DNA of 64,000 bases, taken from the NCBI RefSeq assembly GCF_005080685.1, contig NZ_CP039371.1:5332001-5396000 (forward strand). Direction: 5' to 3'. Shown here piece after piece: positions 29,980-41,222 of the stretch. The DNA is from Pseudomonas putida (GTDB lineage: Bacteria; Pseudomonadota; Gammaproteobacteria; Pseudomonadales; Pseudomonadaceae). How positions within the stretch are numbered: position 1 is the stretch's first letter; each line of letters starts with the position of its first letter. Both the position numbers and the translations under genes were made by a program. The notes under the pieces were generated by a model that was not told the origin of the DNA, did no database searches, and was given only the letters and a program-made list of their open reading frames with translations.

Positions 29980-31440
29980 TCACAGCCCGGTGACATCGCG
30001 CGGCAGATACAGCGTTACCCGCAACCCACCCCCACGCAAATTGAGCAAGCTGACTTCGCCACCGTGGCTATGGGCGATGTTCCGCGCGATCCCCAACCCC
30101 AGCCCATAGCCCTGCTGCAGCCCTGCTAGGCGCACATGCGGCTCGAACACCTGTTCCAGTTGCTGCTCGGGCACCCCAGGGCCGTGGTCGTCGACCTGCA
30201 GGACGAAGCTCTCGGTACTGTCGAGAATCCGCAGGCGCGCCCGCTCGCCGTACTTGATGGCATTGTCGATGAGGTTGCCGATACACCGGCGCAGGGCCAG
30301 TGCCTTGCCCGGATATGGCGCCAGCGCCTGCCCCTCGACGGTGATGCGGCCATCGACCAGGTAGGGTTCGGCCAGGAGCTCCAGGACCTGATTGAGGTCG
30401 ATCGGCTCGATGTTCTCGTGGATATCGGTGTCCTTCACGCACTGCAGGGCACCCTTGACCAGCAGCTCCAGCTCGTCGAGGTCCTGGCTGAACTTGGCTT
30501 GCAAGCGCTCATCCTCGAGCAGCTCCACACGCAGGCGCAGGCGCGTGATGGGCGTGCGCAAGTCATGGGAAATGGCGCTGAACAACTGGCTGCGCTCGGT
30601 CAGGTAGCGGCTGATGCGCTCGCGCATGCTGTTGAACGCCCGCCCCACCTCGACTACCTCGCTGCCTCCACGCTCGGCCACCGGCGCGACGTCGGCGCCC
30701 AGCGACAACTCCCGGGCAGAGCGGGCCAGGCGCTTGAGCGGCCAGCTCTGCCAATGCACCAGCAGGCCGATGAACAGCAACAGCAAGGCGGTGGTCAGGA
30801 AAATGAAACCGACCTGCTGGCGTGGCAGGCGCTCGGCCTCGAGGCTGGTGTAGGGTTCGGGCAGCAGTGAGGCGATGTACAGCCACTCACCCTCGCCCAG
30901 GCGGATCTGGGTCACCAGCACCGGCGGGTTGAGCGGCTCCAGGGTCAGTGAATAGTGGGCCCACGAACGCGGCAGCTCGTCGAGCTTGAGGCCGCTGTTG
31001 AAGATGCGCAGGTCGTCGGGGCCGACGAATTCCACCGAGATATCCATCTGGGCGCCCAGTCGTTCGTGCAGCACCTGCTGGACCACCTCGATCACCGCCT
31101 GCTTGCGGGGCGTCGCCGGCAGCTCCGGCATGACCAGCGGCTTGACGTTGAGCGAGACGAAAAAGCGCGTGCCGCCCATGCTGCGCAACTGGTCGAGGAC
31201 CATCGGCCGGTAGGCCACTGGCAGCGAGCGGAAGTAGCTGACACTGGCACTCATCGAATGGGCCAGGCTGCTGGCGCTGGCCCGTAGCCCCTGAAGCTGG
31301 CTGGAACGCAGCTGCGCGACCCAGATGAAGCTCGACAGCCCCTGGGCGAGCAGCACCGCCAGCAGCGTCAGCAACAGCATGCGGCCGAGCAAGGAGCGCG
31401 GCAACAGGCGCCAGCGCCGTTCAGCCCGTGCAGCGGACAT
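29980..31440 (-). CDS. gtrS: Sensor histidine kinase GtrS (GltS) of the glucose two-component system
   Basis: 486 residues from ATG 31440. A first membrane helix (LLGRMLLLTLLAVLLAQGLSS) and a second (VGFIFLTTALLLLFIGLLVHW) bracket a periplasmic sensor domain of about 140 residues. HAMP follows, then the H-box AISHDLRTPITRLRLR, the N-box GNLIDNAIKYGERA and the ATP lid DHGPGVPEQQLEQVFEP. Known GtrS senses 2-ketogluconate and 6-phosphogluconate. The start overlaps the end of gltR by 20 bases. Confidence 0.92.
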   Translation of the reverse strand: MSAARAERRWRLLPRSLLGRMLLLTLLAVLLAQGLSSFIWVAQLRSSQLQGLRASASSLAHSMSASVSYFRSLPVAYRPMVLDQLRSMGGTRFFVSLNVKPLVMPELPATPRKQAVIEVVQQVLHERLGAQMDISVEFVGPDDLRIFNSGLKLDELPRSWAHYSLTLEPLNPPVLVTQIRLGEGEWLYIASLLPEPYTSLEAERLPRQQVGFIFLTTALLLLFIGLLVHWQSWPLKRLARSARELSLGADVAPVAERGGSEVVEVGRAFNSMRERISRYLTERSQLFSAISHDLRTPITRLRLRVELLEDERLQAKFSQDLDELELLVKGALQCVKDTDIHENIEPIDLNQVLELLAEPYLVDGRITVEGQALAPYPGKALALRRCIGNLIDNAIKYGERARLRILDSTESFVLQVDDHGPGVPEQQLEQVFEPHVRLAGLQQGYGLGLGIARNIAHSHGGEVSLLNLRGGGLRVTLYLPRDVTGL

Positions 31441-32146
31441 GGGCAGCCAGCAGGTAACCACTGCCGCGTACGGTACGGATCAAGCGGGGTGGCCGGTCGG
31501 TATCACGCAGGCGCTGGCGCAAACGGCTGACGGCCATGTCGACGATGCGATCCAGCGGCATCGGCTCACGGCCACGGGTGGCATTGCCAATGGTGTCGCG
31601 ATCGAGGATCTGCTGGGGGTTGTCGAGAAACAGCTTGAGCAGCGCGAAGTCGGCACCGGACAGCATCACTTCTTCGCCGTCGCGATGGAACAGTCGGTGG
31701 CTGATCGTGTCCAGCCGCCATTCGTCGAAGGCCAGCACCGCGCCACCCGGCGCCGTCTGGGCGAAGTCGGCGCGGCGCAGCAGGGCCTTGATGCGTGCCT
31801 GCAGCTCACGCGGACTGAATGGTTTGCCGAGGTAGTCGTCGGCGCCCAGTTCCAGGCCGATGACCCGGTCGGTCTCGTCGGAACTGGCGGTCAGCATGAT
31901 GATCGGCACGCGGGCTTGGCGGGGGTGCTGACGCACCCAGCGGCACAGGCTGAAACCGTCCTCGCCGGGCAACATCACGTCGAGTATCACCAGGTCGCAG
32001 GGCGTGGTATCCAGTGCCTGGCGAAAGCCCTGGCCATCGGCTTCGGCATGTACCTGGTAGCCCAGGCGGCTCAGGTACGTGTGTAACAGTTCGCGGATCT
32101 CCTGATCGTCGTCGACCATCAGGATGGATTTTCCGGCAGTACTCAA
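31421..32146 (-). CDS. gltR: Response regulator GltR, OmpR family
   Basis: 241 residues. The receiver domain has acidic VDDD at 11-14, phospho-acceptor Asp56 in [12 protein letters not shown] and Lys in [12 protein letters not shown]. The C-terminal winged helix spans about 140-235 ([15 protein letters not shown]). The only start fitting the domain is TTG at 32146, with GAGGG ten bases upstream; an ATG 16 bases upstream is out of frame. It follows glk by 77 bases in edd-glk-gltR-gtrS and controls gtsABCD-oprB. Confidence 0.92.
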   Translation of the reverse strand: MSTAGKSILMVDDDQEIRELLHTYLSRLGYQVHAEADGQGFRQALDTTPCDLVILDVMLPGEDGFSLCRWVRQHPRQARVPIIMLTASSDETDRVIGLELGADDYLGKPFSPRELQARIKALLRRADFAQTAPGGAVLAFDEWRLDTISHRLFHRDGEEVMLSGADFALLKLFLDNPQQILDRDTIGNATRGREPMPLDRIVDMAVSRLRQRLRDTDRPPRLIRTVRGSGYLLAAHVRCTG

Positions 32147-32161
32147 GGTGTCCCGCCCTCA

Positions 32162-32169
32162 TTGTTGTT
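32162..32169 (-). promoter_or_regulatory. Hfq/Crc-type motif before gltR
   Basis: Minus strand AACAACAA, immediately upstream of the GAGGG ribosome site of the TTG-initiated gltR gene. Confidence 0.5.
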
Positions 32170-32223
32170 ATCGCACCGCTAAAAGGGAGCACCCTGCTCC
32201 CCGATCGGTCAATCAGCAGTCAA

Positions 32224-33179
32224 TCAGTGGTCCAGCGCCTGTTGCAATGCAACGCCAGCGCCCAGCAGCCCGGAAAACTCCGCCGTGACCAACCACACCG
32301 GCACCCCGGCAAGATAACCGCTCATGCAGCCTTTGTCGGCAAAACTCTGGGCAAATCCACTGCGCAGGAACAGCTCGGCAAAACGCGGGATCACGCCGCC
32401 GACAATATAGACCCCACCGCGGGCCCCCAGGGTGAGGACATTGTTACCGGCCACCCGGCCGAGGAATCGACAGAACTGCTCGATCACCGCCAGCGCCCGT
32501 GGTTCGCCGGCCAGGGCGGCGTCGGTGATCTCTGCCGGGGTTTTGTGTCGAGGAGTGTCGCCGTCGAGTGCGCAGATCGCCTGGTACAACCGCACCAGGC
32601 CGCCACCGCTGAGCACCGTCTCGGCACTGACGTGGCCGATCTGGCCGTGGATCTGCTGGTGGATCGCCGCCTCGCGGGCATTGCCTACTGGCAGATCGAC
32701 GTGCCCCCCCTCGCCCGGCAGCGCCAGCCAGCCGCGTTCGCCCAGGTGCAACAGGCTGCCGACGCCGAGACCGGTGCCAGGGCCGATCACCAACGCCGGG
32801 CGCAGGGTGTCGGCCTGGCCGGGGCATACTTCATGGAATTCACCGGCGCGCAGGCGCGTCATGCCCAGGGCCATGGCGGAGAAATCGTTGGTGAGCAACA
32901 GGTGCTCGACCTGCAGCGTCTGGCAGAACGCCTTGCGGTTCAGACGCCAATGGTTGTTGGTGAAACGAAAGTCGTCGCCATCCACCGGCCCGGCCACTGC
33001 CAGGCACACCGCCGCCAAGTCGCCACCGGCGATGCCCTGGTCGTCCAGGTAGGCCGCGATGGCCTGCTCGGGGCTGGTGTGGTCGGCGGTGGCGAATACC
33101 TTCACCGCGTGCAGCTGGTTGTCGCGCCACAACGCGAAGCGGGCATTGGTGCCACCGATGTCGCCAACCAGCAGTTCCT

Positions 33180-33183
<4 letters not shown>
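32224..33183 (-). CDS. glk: Glucokinase
   Basis: 319 residues. Glk phosphorylates the glucose brought in by GtsABCD. The N-terminal phosphate loop is [14 protein letters not shown]. The sugar site is in [12 protein letters not shown], then [14 protein letters not shown] and [11 protein letters not shown], as in the E. coli Glk group. The ATG overlaps the edd stop by four bases, so the genes are coupled. Confidence 0.95.
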
Positions 33184-35009
<1,826 letters not shown>

Positions 35010-35133
35010 GTACTGGACTCCAGGCTAACTGTAAGGGTGGCCGTACCGGACATTTCCCCTCCCACCGATCGCGTCCTAGGCTCAAGTACAAAGGGGCCTG
35101 ACGCATCGAGGAGGCGGACCAGCCAACCACTCG

Positions 35134-35149
35134 TTGTATGTTTAAACAA
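35134..35149. promoter_or_regulatory. HexR operator 1 in the edd-gapA gap
   Basis: TTGTATGTTTAAACAA fits TTGT-N8-ACAA exactly and contains the palindrome TGTTTAAACA. It is nearer edd. Confidence 0.75.
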
Positions 35150-35196
35150 AATTCTGCCAGTAAAAAGGCTTGTTTTCTATCTGATAGTGAATAATC

Positions 35197-35211
35197 TTGT
35201 AATTCCAACAA
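35197..35211. promoter_or_regulatory. HexR operator 2 in the edd-gapA gap
   Basis: TTGTAATTCCAACAA fits TTGT-N7-ACAA exactly. It is 65 bases before the gapA ATG. Confidence 0.72.
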
Positions 35212-35275
35212 CAAAACCGTTTCAGTGAAGCTCCTTTGTGCCACAGGTTTCACTCTGACTGCCAGAGGTACTGCC

Positions 35276-36277
35276 ATGACTCTACGCATCGCCATCAACG
35301 GATTCGGCCGCATCGGACGCAACGTCCTGCGCGCACTGTATACCCAAGGCTACCGCCAGGACCTGCAGGTCGTCGCCATCAACGACCTTGGCGACAGCAC
35401 CATGAATGCCCATCTGCTCAAGTACGACAGCGTGCACGGCACCTTCGACGCCACGGTCGAGGCCGATCACGAGAGCCTGACCGTCAACGGTGACCGGATT
35501 GCGGTCAGCGCCATCCGCAACCCCGCCGACCTGCCCTGGAAAGCCGAAGCGATCGACGTCGTGTTCGAGTGTACAGGCCTGTTCACAGAACGAGCCAAGG
35601 CCGCGGCGCACCTGGCGGCCGGGGCCGGCAAGGTGATCGTCTCGGCGCCGGCCAAGGGCGCCGATGCCACCATCGTATATGGCGTAAACCACGACATCCT
35701 GCGCCCGTCGCACCAGGTCATCTCCAGCGCTTCCTGCACCACCAACTGCCTGGCGCCGATCGCCCAGGTGCTGCACCGCGAGTTCGGCATCGAACAAGGC
35801 CTGATGACCACCATCCATGCCTACACCAACGACCAGGTACTGACCGACGTCTATCACAGCGATCCCTACCGCGCCCGCTCGGCCACCCAGTCGATGATCC
35901 CCAGCAAGACCGGCGCCGCCGAGGCGGTGGGCCTGGTGCTGCCGGAGCTCGCCGGCAAGCTGACCGGCATGGCCGTGCGCGTGCCGGTGATCAACGTGTC
36001 GCTGGTCGACCTCACGGTCAACCTCAAGCGCGAGGCCAGCGCCGAGCAGGTCAACCAGTTGTTCCTCGAAGCCAGCCGGCATTCCCGGGTGCTGGGCTAC
36101 AACGCCCTACCGCTGGTGTCGTGCGATTTCAACCACAACCCGCTGTCGTCGATCTTCGATGCCAACCATACCCGCGCCAACGGTCACATGCTCAAGGTGC
36201 TGGCCTGGTACGACAACGAATGGGGGTTCTCCAACCGTATGCTGGATAACTGCCTGGCGCTCTGTAACGCTCGGTGA
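35276..36277 (+). CDS. gapA: Glyceraldehyde-3-phosphate dehydrogenase, type I
   Basis: 333 residues from ATG 35276, with AGAGG eight bases upstream. It oxidises the glyceraldehyde-3-phosphate released by Eda. The NAD fold begins [19 protein letters not shown], the catalytic Cys154 lies in [11 protein letters not shown], and the catalytic His is in [12 protein letters not shown]-terminal [12 protein letters not shown] is canonical. It is transcribed away from edd and shares the HexR-controlled gap. Confidence 0.96.
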   Translation: MTLRIAINGFGRIGRNVLRALYTQGYRQDLQVVAINDLGDSTMNAHLLKYDSVHGTFDATVEADHESLTVNGDRIAVSAIRNPADLPWKAEAIDVVFECTGLFTERAKAAAHLAAGAGKVIVSAPAKGADATIVYGVNHDILRPSHQVISSASCTTNCLAPIAQVLHREFGIEQGLMTTIHAYTNDQVLTDVYHSDPYRARSATQSMIPSKTGAAEAVGLVLPELAGKLTGMAVRVPVINVSLVDLTVNLKREASAEQVNQLFLEASRHSRVLGYNALPLVSCDFNHNPLSSIFDANHTRANGHMLKVLAWYDNEWGFSNRMLDNCLALCNAR

Positions 36278-36298
36278 GTGATGTGTGCGCTTGAGTGG

Positions 36299-36548
36299 TG
36301 TGGTGCCGCGCAAATCGAGCGCCGCCCGCGCGGCGCATCGCGACGCAAGGCCGCTCCCACATCTGTTGCAACGAACCTATGTCTGTCAGGCCATGGTTGT
36401 TCGCTTTTGGCGCCTGTCGAGGAGTCGCGCCGGACCCACCAGGCTGACAACCATGACCTATCAGACAGAGGTACGTTGCAACAAATGTGGGAGCGGCCTT
36501 GCGTCGCGATGCGCCGCGCGGGCGGCGCTCGATTTGTGCGGCACCACA
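36299..36548. repeat. Long imperfect palindrome (102-base arms, 46-base spacer)
   Basis: The left arm 36299-36400 and the right arm 36447-36548 are inverted copies. The outer ~60 bases differ at only one or two places and contain CAAATCGAGCGCCGCCC and GCAAGGCCGCTCCCACA; the inner ~40 bases differ at about six. It can fold into a hairpin of about 250 bases on either strand. The core GGCCGCTCCCACA belongs to the REP-like repeats of P. putida. It fills most of the gap between gapA and the ECF sigma gene and could end gapA transcription. Confidence 0.85.
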
Positions 36549-36643
36549 ACTCTCCAGAGTACTCCTCCCCCGACGCCCCATTCATGGCCAACCGCCACAA
36601 TCTTTACCTTTTCCTAACAATTCGATACTTGACCTGACGAGCA

Positions 36644-36662
36644 GATGATAAGCATTATCATT
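36644..36662 (+). promoter_or_regulatory. Fur box in front of the haem signalling genes
   Basis: GATGATAAGCATTATCATT is a 19-bp near-palindrome close to the Fur consensus. It overlaps a candidate promoter (TTGACC at 36629-36634, CATTAT at 36653-36658), 25 bases before the sigma-factor start. Confidence 0.8.
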
Positions 36663-36687
36663 CACCTTTCGTCGGCCAGGTCCCACC

Positions 36688-37200
36688 GTGAGTCAGTCCC
36701 GGTTCAATTCCGTGTTTCTCGTCCAGCGCCTTTCCCTGCTGCGTACCCTCCAGCGCATGGTGGGCAACCCCAGCACGGCCGAAGACCTGCTGCAGGAAAC
36801 CTACCTGCGCGTGTCCCGGGCAGTGAGCGAGCGCCCCATCGAGCACCTCGAGCCCTTCGTGTTCCAGACCGCCCGCAACCTGGCCCTGGACCACTTGCGC
36901 AGCCGCCGCGTGCAAGCCCGCACGCTGGTCGACGACGTGCCCGAGGCGGTACTGCACAACGTCGCCGCGCCCGCCAGCAACAGCGAGGATGCCGCCCATG
37001 CCGAGCGCCTGCTCAAGCAGTTGAGCGCCAGCCTCGGGCAACTGAGCGAACGCCAGCAGCGCATTTTCATCCTCAGCCGAGTGCATGGCGCCAGCTACCT
37101 GGAAATCGCCGAGCAGTTGAAGGTTTCAGCCAGCACCATGCAGAAGGAACTGAAGCTGATCATGGCCATCTGCATGGGCGTGGCCGATCGCCTCAAGTGA
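36688..37200 (+). CDS. ECF sigma factor of an iron/haem cell-surface signalling system (HxuI-like)
   Basis: 170 residues from GTG 36688. FecI-type ECF sigma: region 2 is seen in VQRLSLLRTLQRMVGNPSTA and AEDLLQETYLRVSRAV, region 4 in LGQLSERQQRIFILSRVHG with helix-turn-helix SYLEIAEQLKVSASTMQKEL. The Fur box upstream limits expression to iron shortage. The following fecR-like gene and signalling receptor complete the trio, and the nearby haem oxygenase points to haem as signal, as in the P. aeruginosa HxuI-HxuR-HxuA system. Confidence 0.88.
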   Translation: MSQSRFNSVFLVQRLSLLRTLQRMVGNPSTAEDLLQETYLRVSRAVSERPIEHLEPFVFQTARNLALDHLRSRRVQARTLVDDVPEAVLHNVAAPASNSEDAAHAERLLKQLSASLGQLSERQQRIFILSRVHGASYLEIAEQLKVSASTMQKELKLIMAICMGVADRLK

Positions 37201-37291
37201 AACGACCAGCGGCTCACGAGGAAATCCAATTCCCTTGCCACACCCGGCCTTTGCCTTGATCATGCGCGAAAAACCATTCCAGGGATCCACC

Positions 37292-38251
37292 GTGACCGAC
37301 AGCCCCGTCCCTCGCCCGCCATCCACCGGGCCCGACGCACGCGCCCGCGCCATGGACGAAGCGCTGGACTGGCTCGTGCGCCTGCAATGCGCCACCGAGC
37401 AGGACACCCTGGCTTTCGAGCAATGGCTGGGCGCGGCGACCGAAAACGCCGAAGCCTATGTGCAAGCCGAAGCCTTGTGGAATGGCAAACCGCTGCGCGA
37501 GGCCGCCGTGCAACTGCACCAGGACCAGCGCCGCTCGGTGCGCGGACGCCTGCGTAGCCACTGGAAACCCCTGGCCACCGCTGCATTGCTGCTGGTCGGC
37601 CTGTTCACCTTCGGCAACCTGCCGGTGCGCCTGCAGGCCGACCACCTGACCGTGGTCGGCGAACGCCAGCGTCTGGAGCTGGGCGACAGCGCCAAGGTAC
37701 TGCTCAACACCAACTCGGCCTTCGCCAGCGACCTGCGCGACGGCCGCCAGGTCGCCCGCCTGCTGCAGGGTGAAGCCTACTTCCAGGTGGCTGGCGGGCA
37801 GATGCCGCTCGAGGTTCAGGCCGGTCCCCTGCGCGCCCAGGTGCGCGATACCGACTTCGCCGTGCGCTATCTCGACGGCGAGGCGCAAGTGCGAGTCCAG
37901 CGCGGCGATGTCGACCTGCAGGGGGCCCGCGACCAACGCATTCGCCTCAGTGCCGGCGACAGCATCAGCGTCGGCCCTGCAGGTTTCGGCCAGCGCCAAC
38001 GCCCCGACATGCACAAGGACCTGGCCTGGATCGACGGTCGCCTGGTGTTCGAGAACTGCCCGCTGCGCGAAGTGCTCGCCGAGGTTCGGCGTTACTACCC
38101 CGGCTGGATCATCAACCGCAACGGCCAGCTGGACGACATCGCGGTCACCGGCAACTACCGCCTCGACCAACCGCTGCAGACCCTGCGCGCCCTGGCCCAG
38201 ATCACCTCGGCGCAACTGCACGAGTACCCCGCCCTGGTCATTCTCAACTGA
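37292..38251 (+). CDS. FecR-family anti-sigma factor (HxuR-like)
   Basis: 319 residues from GTG 37292, which has AGGGA seven bases upstream; an ATG at 37262 lacks a ribosome site. The N-terminal cytoplasmic domain (DUF4880) has ALDWLVRLQ and FEQWLGAATENAEAYVQAE. One membrane helix follows (PLATAALLLVGLFTFGNLPV, about residue 92). The periplasmic FecR domain (RQRLELGDSAKVLLNTNSAF) and C-terminal secretin-like part (PLREVLAEVRRYYPG) would bind the receptor signalling domain. It sits between the sigma gene and the receptor gene. Confidence 0.88.
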   Translation: MTDSPVPRPPSTGPDARARAMDEALDWLVRLQCATEQDTLAFEQWLGAATENAEAYVQAEALWNGKPLREAAVQLHQDQRRSVRGRLRSHWKPLATAALLLVGLFTFGNLPVRLQADHLTVVGERQRLELGDSAKVLLNTNSAFASDLRDGRQVARLLQGEAYFQVAGGQMPLEVQAGPLRAQVRDTDFAVRYLDGEAQVRVQRGDVDLQGARDQRIRLSAGDSISVGPAGFGQRQRPDMHKDLAWIDGRLVFENCPLREVLAEVRRYYPGWIINRNGQLDDIAVTGNYRLDQPLQTLRALAQITSAQLHEYPALVILN

Positions 38252-38259
38252 TGAACACC

Positions 38260-38287
38260 GCCCGCTAACGCGGGCCGAATTATTTTT
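38260..38287 (+). terminator. Possible attenuating terminator between anti-sigma and receptor genes
   Basis: Six-bp stem GCCCGC / GCGGGC with TAAC loop, followed by CGAATTATTTTT. A leaky terminator here would let the receptor gene be driven mainly from its own ECF-sigma promoter. Confidence 0.5.
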
Positions 38288-38396
38288 ACGCGATCGCGAT
38301 AGCCCAGTCGTCTCGTTATAGCCAATGCAACTGATTCTTGTTTCATGAGGGATCGGTCATCACCTATAACAGTTCGCGCGTCTGGGAGCGCCTTCG

Positions 38397-41000
38397 ATGT
38401 CCACAGGTCAAAATCGCCCGTCCACCCTTCCCCCCCGTACCGGGCAGCCGTCGCTGCTGAGCCTTTCACTATTGAACCTGGCCCTGCTCGCTGGCGGCGC
38501 CTGCAGCCTGCCGGCACTGGCCGCCGAACCGGCCCAGGCCAGCAGCCCACGCATGGGCGACTACCGCTTCGACATCGCCCAGCAGCCACTGGTCTCGGCC
38601 ATCAACGCGTTCAGCCAGGTGACCGGCTGGCAGGTTGGCTTCAGCGCCGAACTGGCCGACGGTATCGCCTCGCCGGGCGTGCAGGGATCGCTGGCGCCGC
38701 AAGCCGCGCTCAAGCGCCTGCTGCACGGCACCGGCCTGAGTTTCCGTAGCATCGGCAGCGGCAACGTGGTGCTCGAGCGCCAGGCCGCGGGCAATGCCAT
38801 CGCCCTGCAGCAGATGACCGTCAGCGCCACTCGTAGCGCCCAGGACGTCAGCCAGGTGCCTAGCACCGTGAGCGTTCACACCCGCGAGCAGCTGGACCGC
38901 GACAACGTCAACAACATCCAGGACCTGGTGCGCTACGAGCCGGGCGTATCGGTGGCCGGCACCGGCCAGCGCAGTGGCCTGAACGGCTACAACATCCGCG
39001 GCATCGACGGCGAGCGCATCCTCACCCAGATCGACGGCGTGTCGATCCCGGACAGCTTCTTCTACGGGCCCTACGCCCAGACCCAGCGCAACTACGTCGA
39101 CCCCGAGATCGTCAAGCGTGTGGAAATCCTTCGCGGCCCGGCCTCGGTCCTGTACGGCAGCAACGCCATCGGCGGCGCGGTGAGCTACTTCACCCTCGAC
39201 CCCGACGACATCATCAAGCCAGGCAAGGACGTCGGCGCCCGCCTCAAGACCGGCTACAGCTCGGCAGACGAAAGCTGGCTGACCTCGGCCACCGTGGCCG
39301 GCCGCCACGGCGACGTCGACGGCCTGTTGCACCTGAGCCAGCGCAACGGCCACGAAACCGAGTCGTACGGCAGCCATGGCGGCGCCGGCATCGACCGCAC
39401 CGAAGCCAACCCAACCGACGTGCGCACCACCAACGTGCTGGCCAAGCTGGGCTGGAACTACGCCGACGATGCACGCCTGGGCTTCACCTATGAGAACTAC
39501 AAGGACGACCGCGACCAGAACGTGTTGAGCGCCGTCAACGGCCCCTATGCCAACGGCACGGCCATGGGCATGTACAAATCGCGGCAGGCCGAGGACACCA
39601 TCACCCGTGAACGCTTCGGCATCAACCACGAGTTCGGCCTGGACTCGGTAATGGCCGATCACGTGAAGTGGAGCCTGAACTACCAGGTCGCCAAGACCAA
39701 CCAGGACACCGCAGAAATCTACGTACCCTTCGTTCGCCAGGTCTACCGTACCCGCAATACCACCTACAAGGATCGCCAGTGGGTCTTCGATGCCCAGCTC
39801 GACAAGGCCTTCAGCATCGGCCAGACCGATCACGAGCTGACCTACGGCGCCACCGTCAAGCATGAGAAAGTCACCGGCTCGCGCAGCGGCAACGGCACCT
39901 GCCTGGCGGTGGGCGCGGGTTGCACCGCCGTCGGCGCCGACAGCCCGAGCGATCGCCAGCAACTGGTCAGCGATTTCCCGGACCCGACCATCGACACCTA
40001 CAGCCTGTTCGTCCAGGACCAGATCCGCTGGAACGACTGGACCTTCCTGCCGGGCGCGCGCTACGACTACACCCGCATGGAGCCGAAATTCACCGAGGAA
40101 TTCCTGCGCGGCATCCAGGGCTCCAGCACCACGGGCCCCGATTCACAAGACGACTCGACCAAGAAATGGCATCGCGTATCGCCCAAGTTCGGCATCACCT
40201 ACGCGTTCAACGACAACTACACCTGGTATGGCCAATACGCCGAGGGCTTCCGCACGCCGACAGCCAAGTCCATGTTCGGCCGCTTCACCAACGAGACTGT
40301 CGGCTATACAGTCAAGGGCAATCCGGGGCTCGAGCCTGAGAAGAGCAAAGGCTACGAAACCGGCCTGCGTGGTAACTTCAATGCTGGCAACTTCGACGTC
40401 GCGGTGTACTACAACAAGTACCGCGACTTCATCGATGAGGACGCCGTGCAGAGCGCCACGCTGGGACAAACCTTCCAGGCAGCCAACATCAAGCACGCCA
40501 CCATCAAGGGCGCCGAGGTCAAGGGCCGCCTGAACCTGGATCACTTCGGTGCACCGCAGGGCCTCTACACCCAAGGCTCGATCGCCTACACCTACGGCCG
40601 CAATGACGACACCGGCGAGCCGCTGAACTCGGTCAACCCGCTCAAGGGCGTATTCGGCCTGGGCTACGACCAGGACAACTATGGCGGCCTGCTGAGCTGG
40701 ACCCTGGTCAAGCGCAAGACCCGCGTCGACGACACCTCGTACTTCGACGCCGACGGCTCCTCGTCGAAATTCCGCACCCCGGGCTACGGCGTGCTGGACC
40801 TGACCGGCTTCTACAAGGTAACCAACGACGTGACCGTCAACGCCGGCCTGTACAACCTCACCGACAAGAAGTACTGGCAGTGGGACTCGGTGCGCAGCTA
40901 CGACGGCCAGGGCGAGGCCGGCGTGACCCAGCCGGCCAACCTCGACCGCCTGACCATGCCGGGACGCAATTTCGCGGTCAACGTGGTGTGGGATATCTGA
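38397..41000 (+). CDS. TonB-dependent haem/haemophore receptor with signalling domain (HxuA-like)
   Basis: 867 residues. A signal peptide ends near ACSLPALAAEP (about residue 43). The STN signalling domain follows (FDIAQQPLVSAINAFSQVTG, about 58-125). Then come the TonB box region (MTVSATRSAQDVSQVPSTV) and plug domain (YEPGVSVAGTGQRSGLNGYN, RVEILRGPASVLYGSNAIGG). The rest is a 22-strand barrel ending NVVWDI with the insertion-zone motif RTPTAKSMFGRF. The STN domain shows that it signals through the FecR-like protein. Family resemblance and the haem oxygenase next door favour haem; another iron carrier is possible. Confidence 0.88.
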   Translation: MSTGQNRPSTLPPRTGQPSLLSLSLLNLALLAGGACSLPALAAEPAQASSPRMGDYRFDIAQQPLVSAINAFSQVTGWQVGFSAELADGIASPGVQGSLAPQAALKRLLHGTGLSFRSIGSGNVVLERQAAGNAIALQQMTVSATRSAQDVSQVPSTVSVHTREQLDRDNVNNIQDLVRYEPGVSVAGTGQRSGLNGYNIRGIDGERILTQIDGVSIPDSFFYGPYAQTQRNYVDPEIVKRVEILRGPASVLYGSNAIGGAVSYFTLDPDDIIKPGKDVGARLKTGYSSADESWLTSATVAGRHGDVDGLLHLSQRNGHETESYGSHGGAGIDRTEANPTDVRTTNVLAKLGWNYADDARLGFTYENYKDDRDQNVLSAVNGPYANGTAMGMYKSRQAEDTITRERFGINHEFGLDSVMADHVKWSLNYQVAKTNQDTAEIYVPFVRQVYRTRNTTYKDRQWVFDAQLDKAFSIGQTDHELTYGATVKHEKVTGSRSGNGTCLAVGAGCTAVGADSPSDRQQLVSDFPDPTIDTYSLFVQDQIRWNDWTFLPGARYDYTRMEPKFTEEFLRGIQGSSTTGPDSQDDSTKKWHRVSPKFGITYAFNDNYTWYGQYAEGFRTPTAKSMFGRFTNETVGYTVKGNPGLEPEKSKGYETGLRGNFNAGNFDVAVYYNKYRDFIDEDAVQSATLGQTFQAANIKHATIKGAEVKGRLNLDHFGAPQGLYTQGSIAYTYGRNDDTGEPLNSVNPLKGVFGLGYDQDNYGGLLSWTLVKRKTRVDDTSYFDADGSSSKFRTPGYGVLDLTGFYKVTNDVTVNAGLYNLTDKKYWQWDSVRSYDGQGEAGVTQPANLDRLTMPGRNFAVNVVWDI

Positions 41001-41033
41001 TCTGCATCGCCGCTGATCTGCATTGTCAGCAGC

Positions 41034-41128
41034 GGCCCTTTCGCGGGCAAAGCCCGCTCCCACAGATTCACCGCGGTACCTGAAACCGCTGGTTCCCCTG
41101 TGGGAGCGGGCTTGCCCGCGAAAGGGCC
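41034..41128. repeat. REP pair between receptor and haem oxygenase genes
   Basis: Inverted units GGCAAAGCCCGCTCCCACA (left) and TGTGGGAGCGGGCTTGCC (right), with about 35 bases between the arms; both arms end in a GGCCCTTTCGCG-type sequence. Confidence 0.85.
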
Positions 41129-41222
41129 AGAAGCTTAAGCAGAAAAATCCAGATTTTTTACTGTCACCTGTCGTCCGTTTCGTCTTGTCACTAGACGCCC
41201 TCATTTTCCCAAGGACACCCCC

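Noticed and set aside
36285..36637. Short open frames over the gapA-sigma gap
   Set aside because: They run through the long palindrome on both strands and owe their existence to its GC-rich symmetry.
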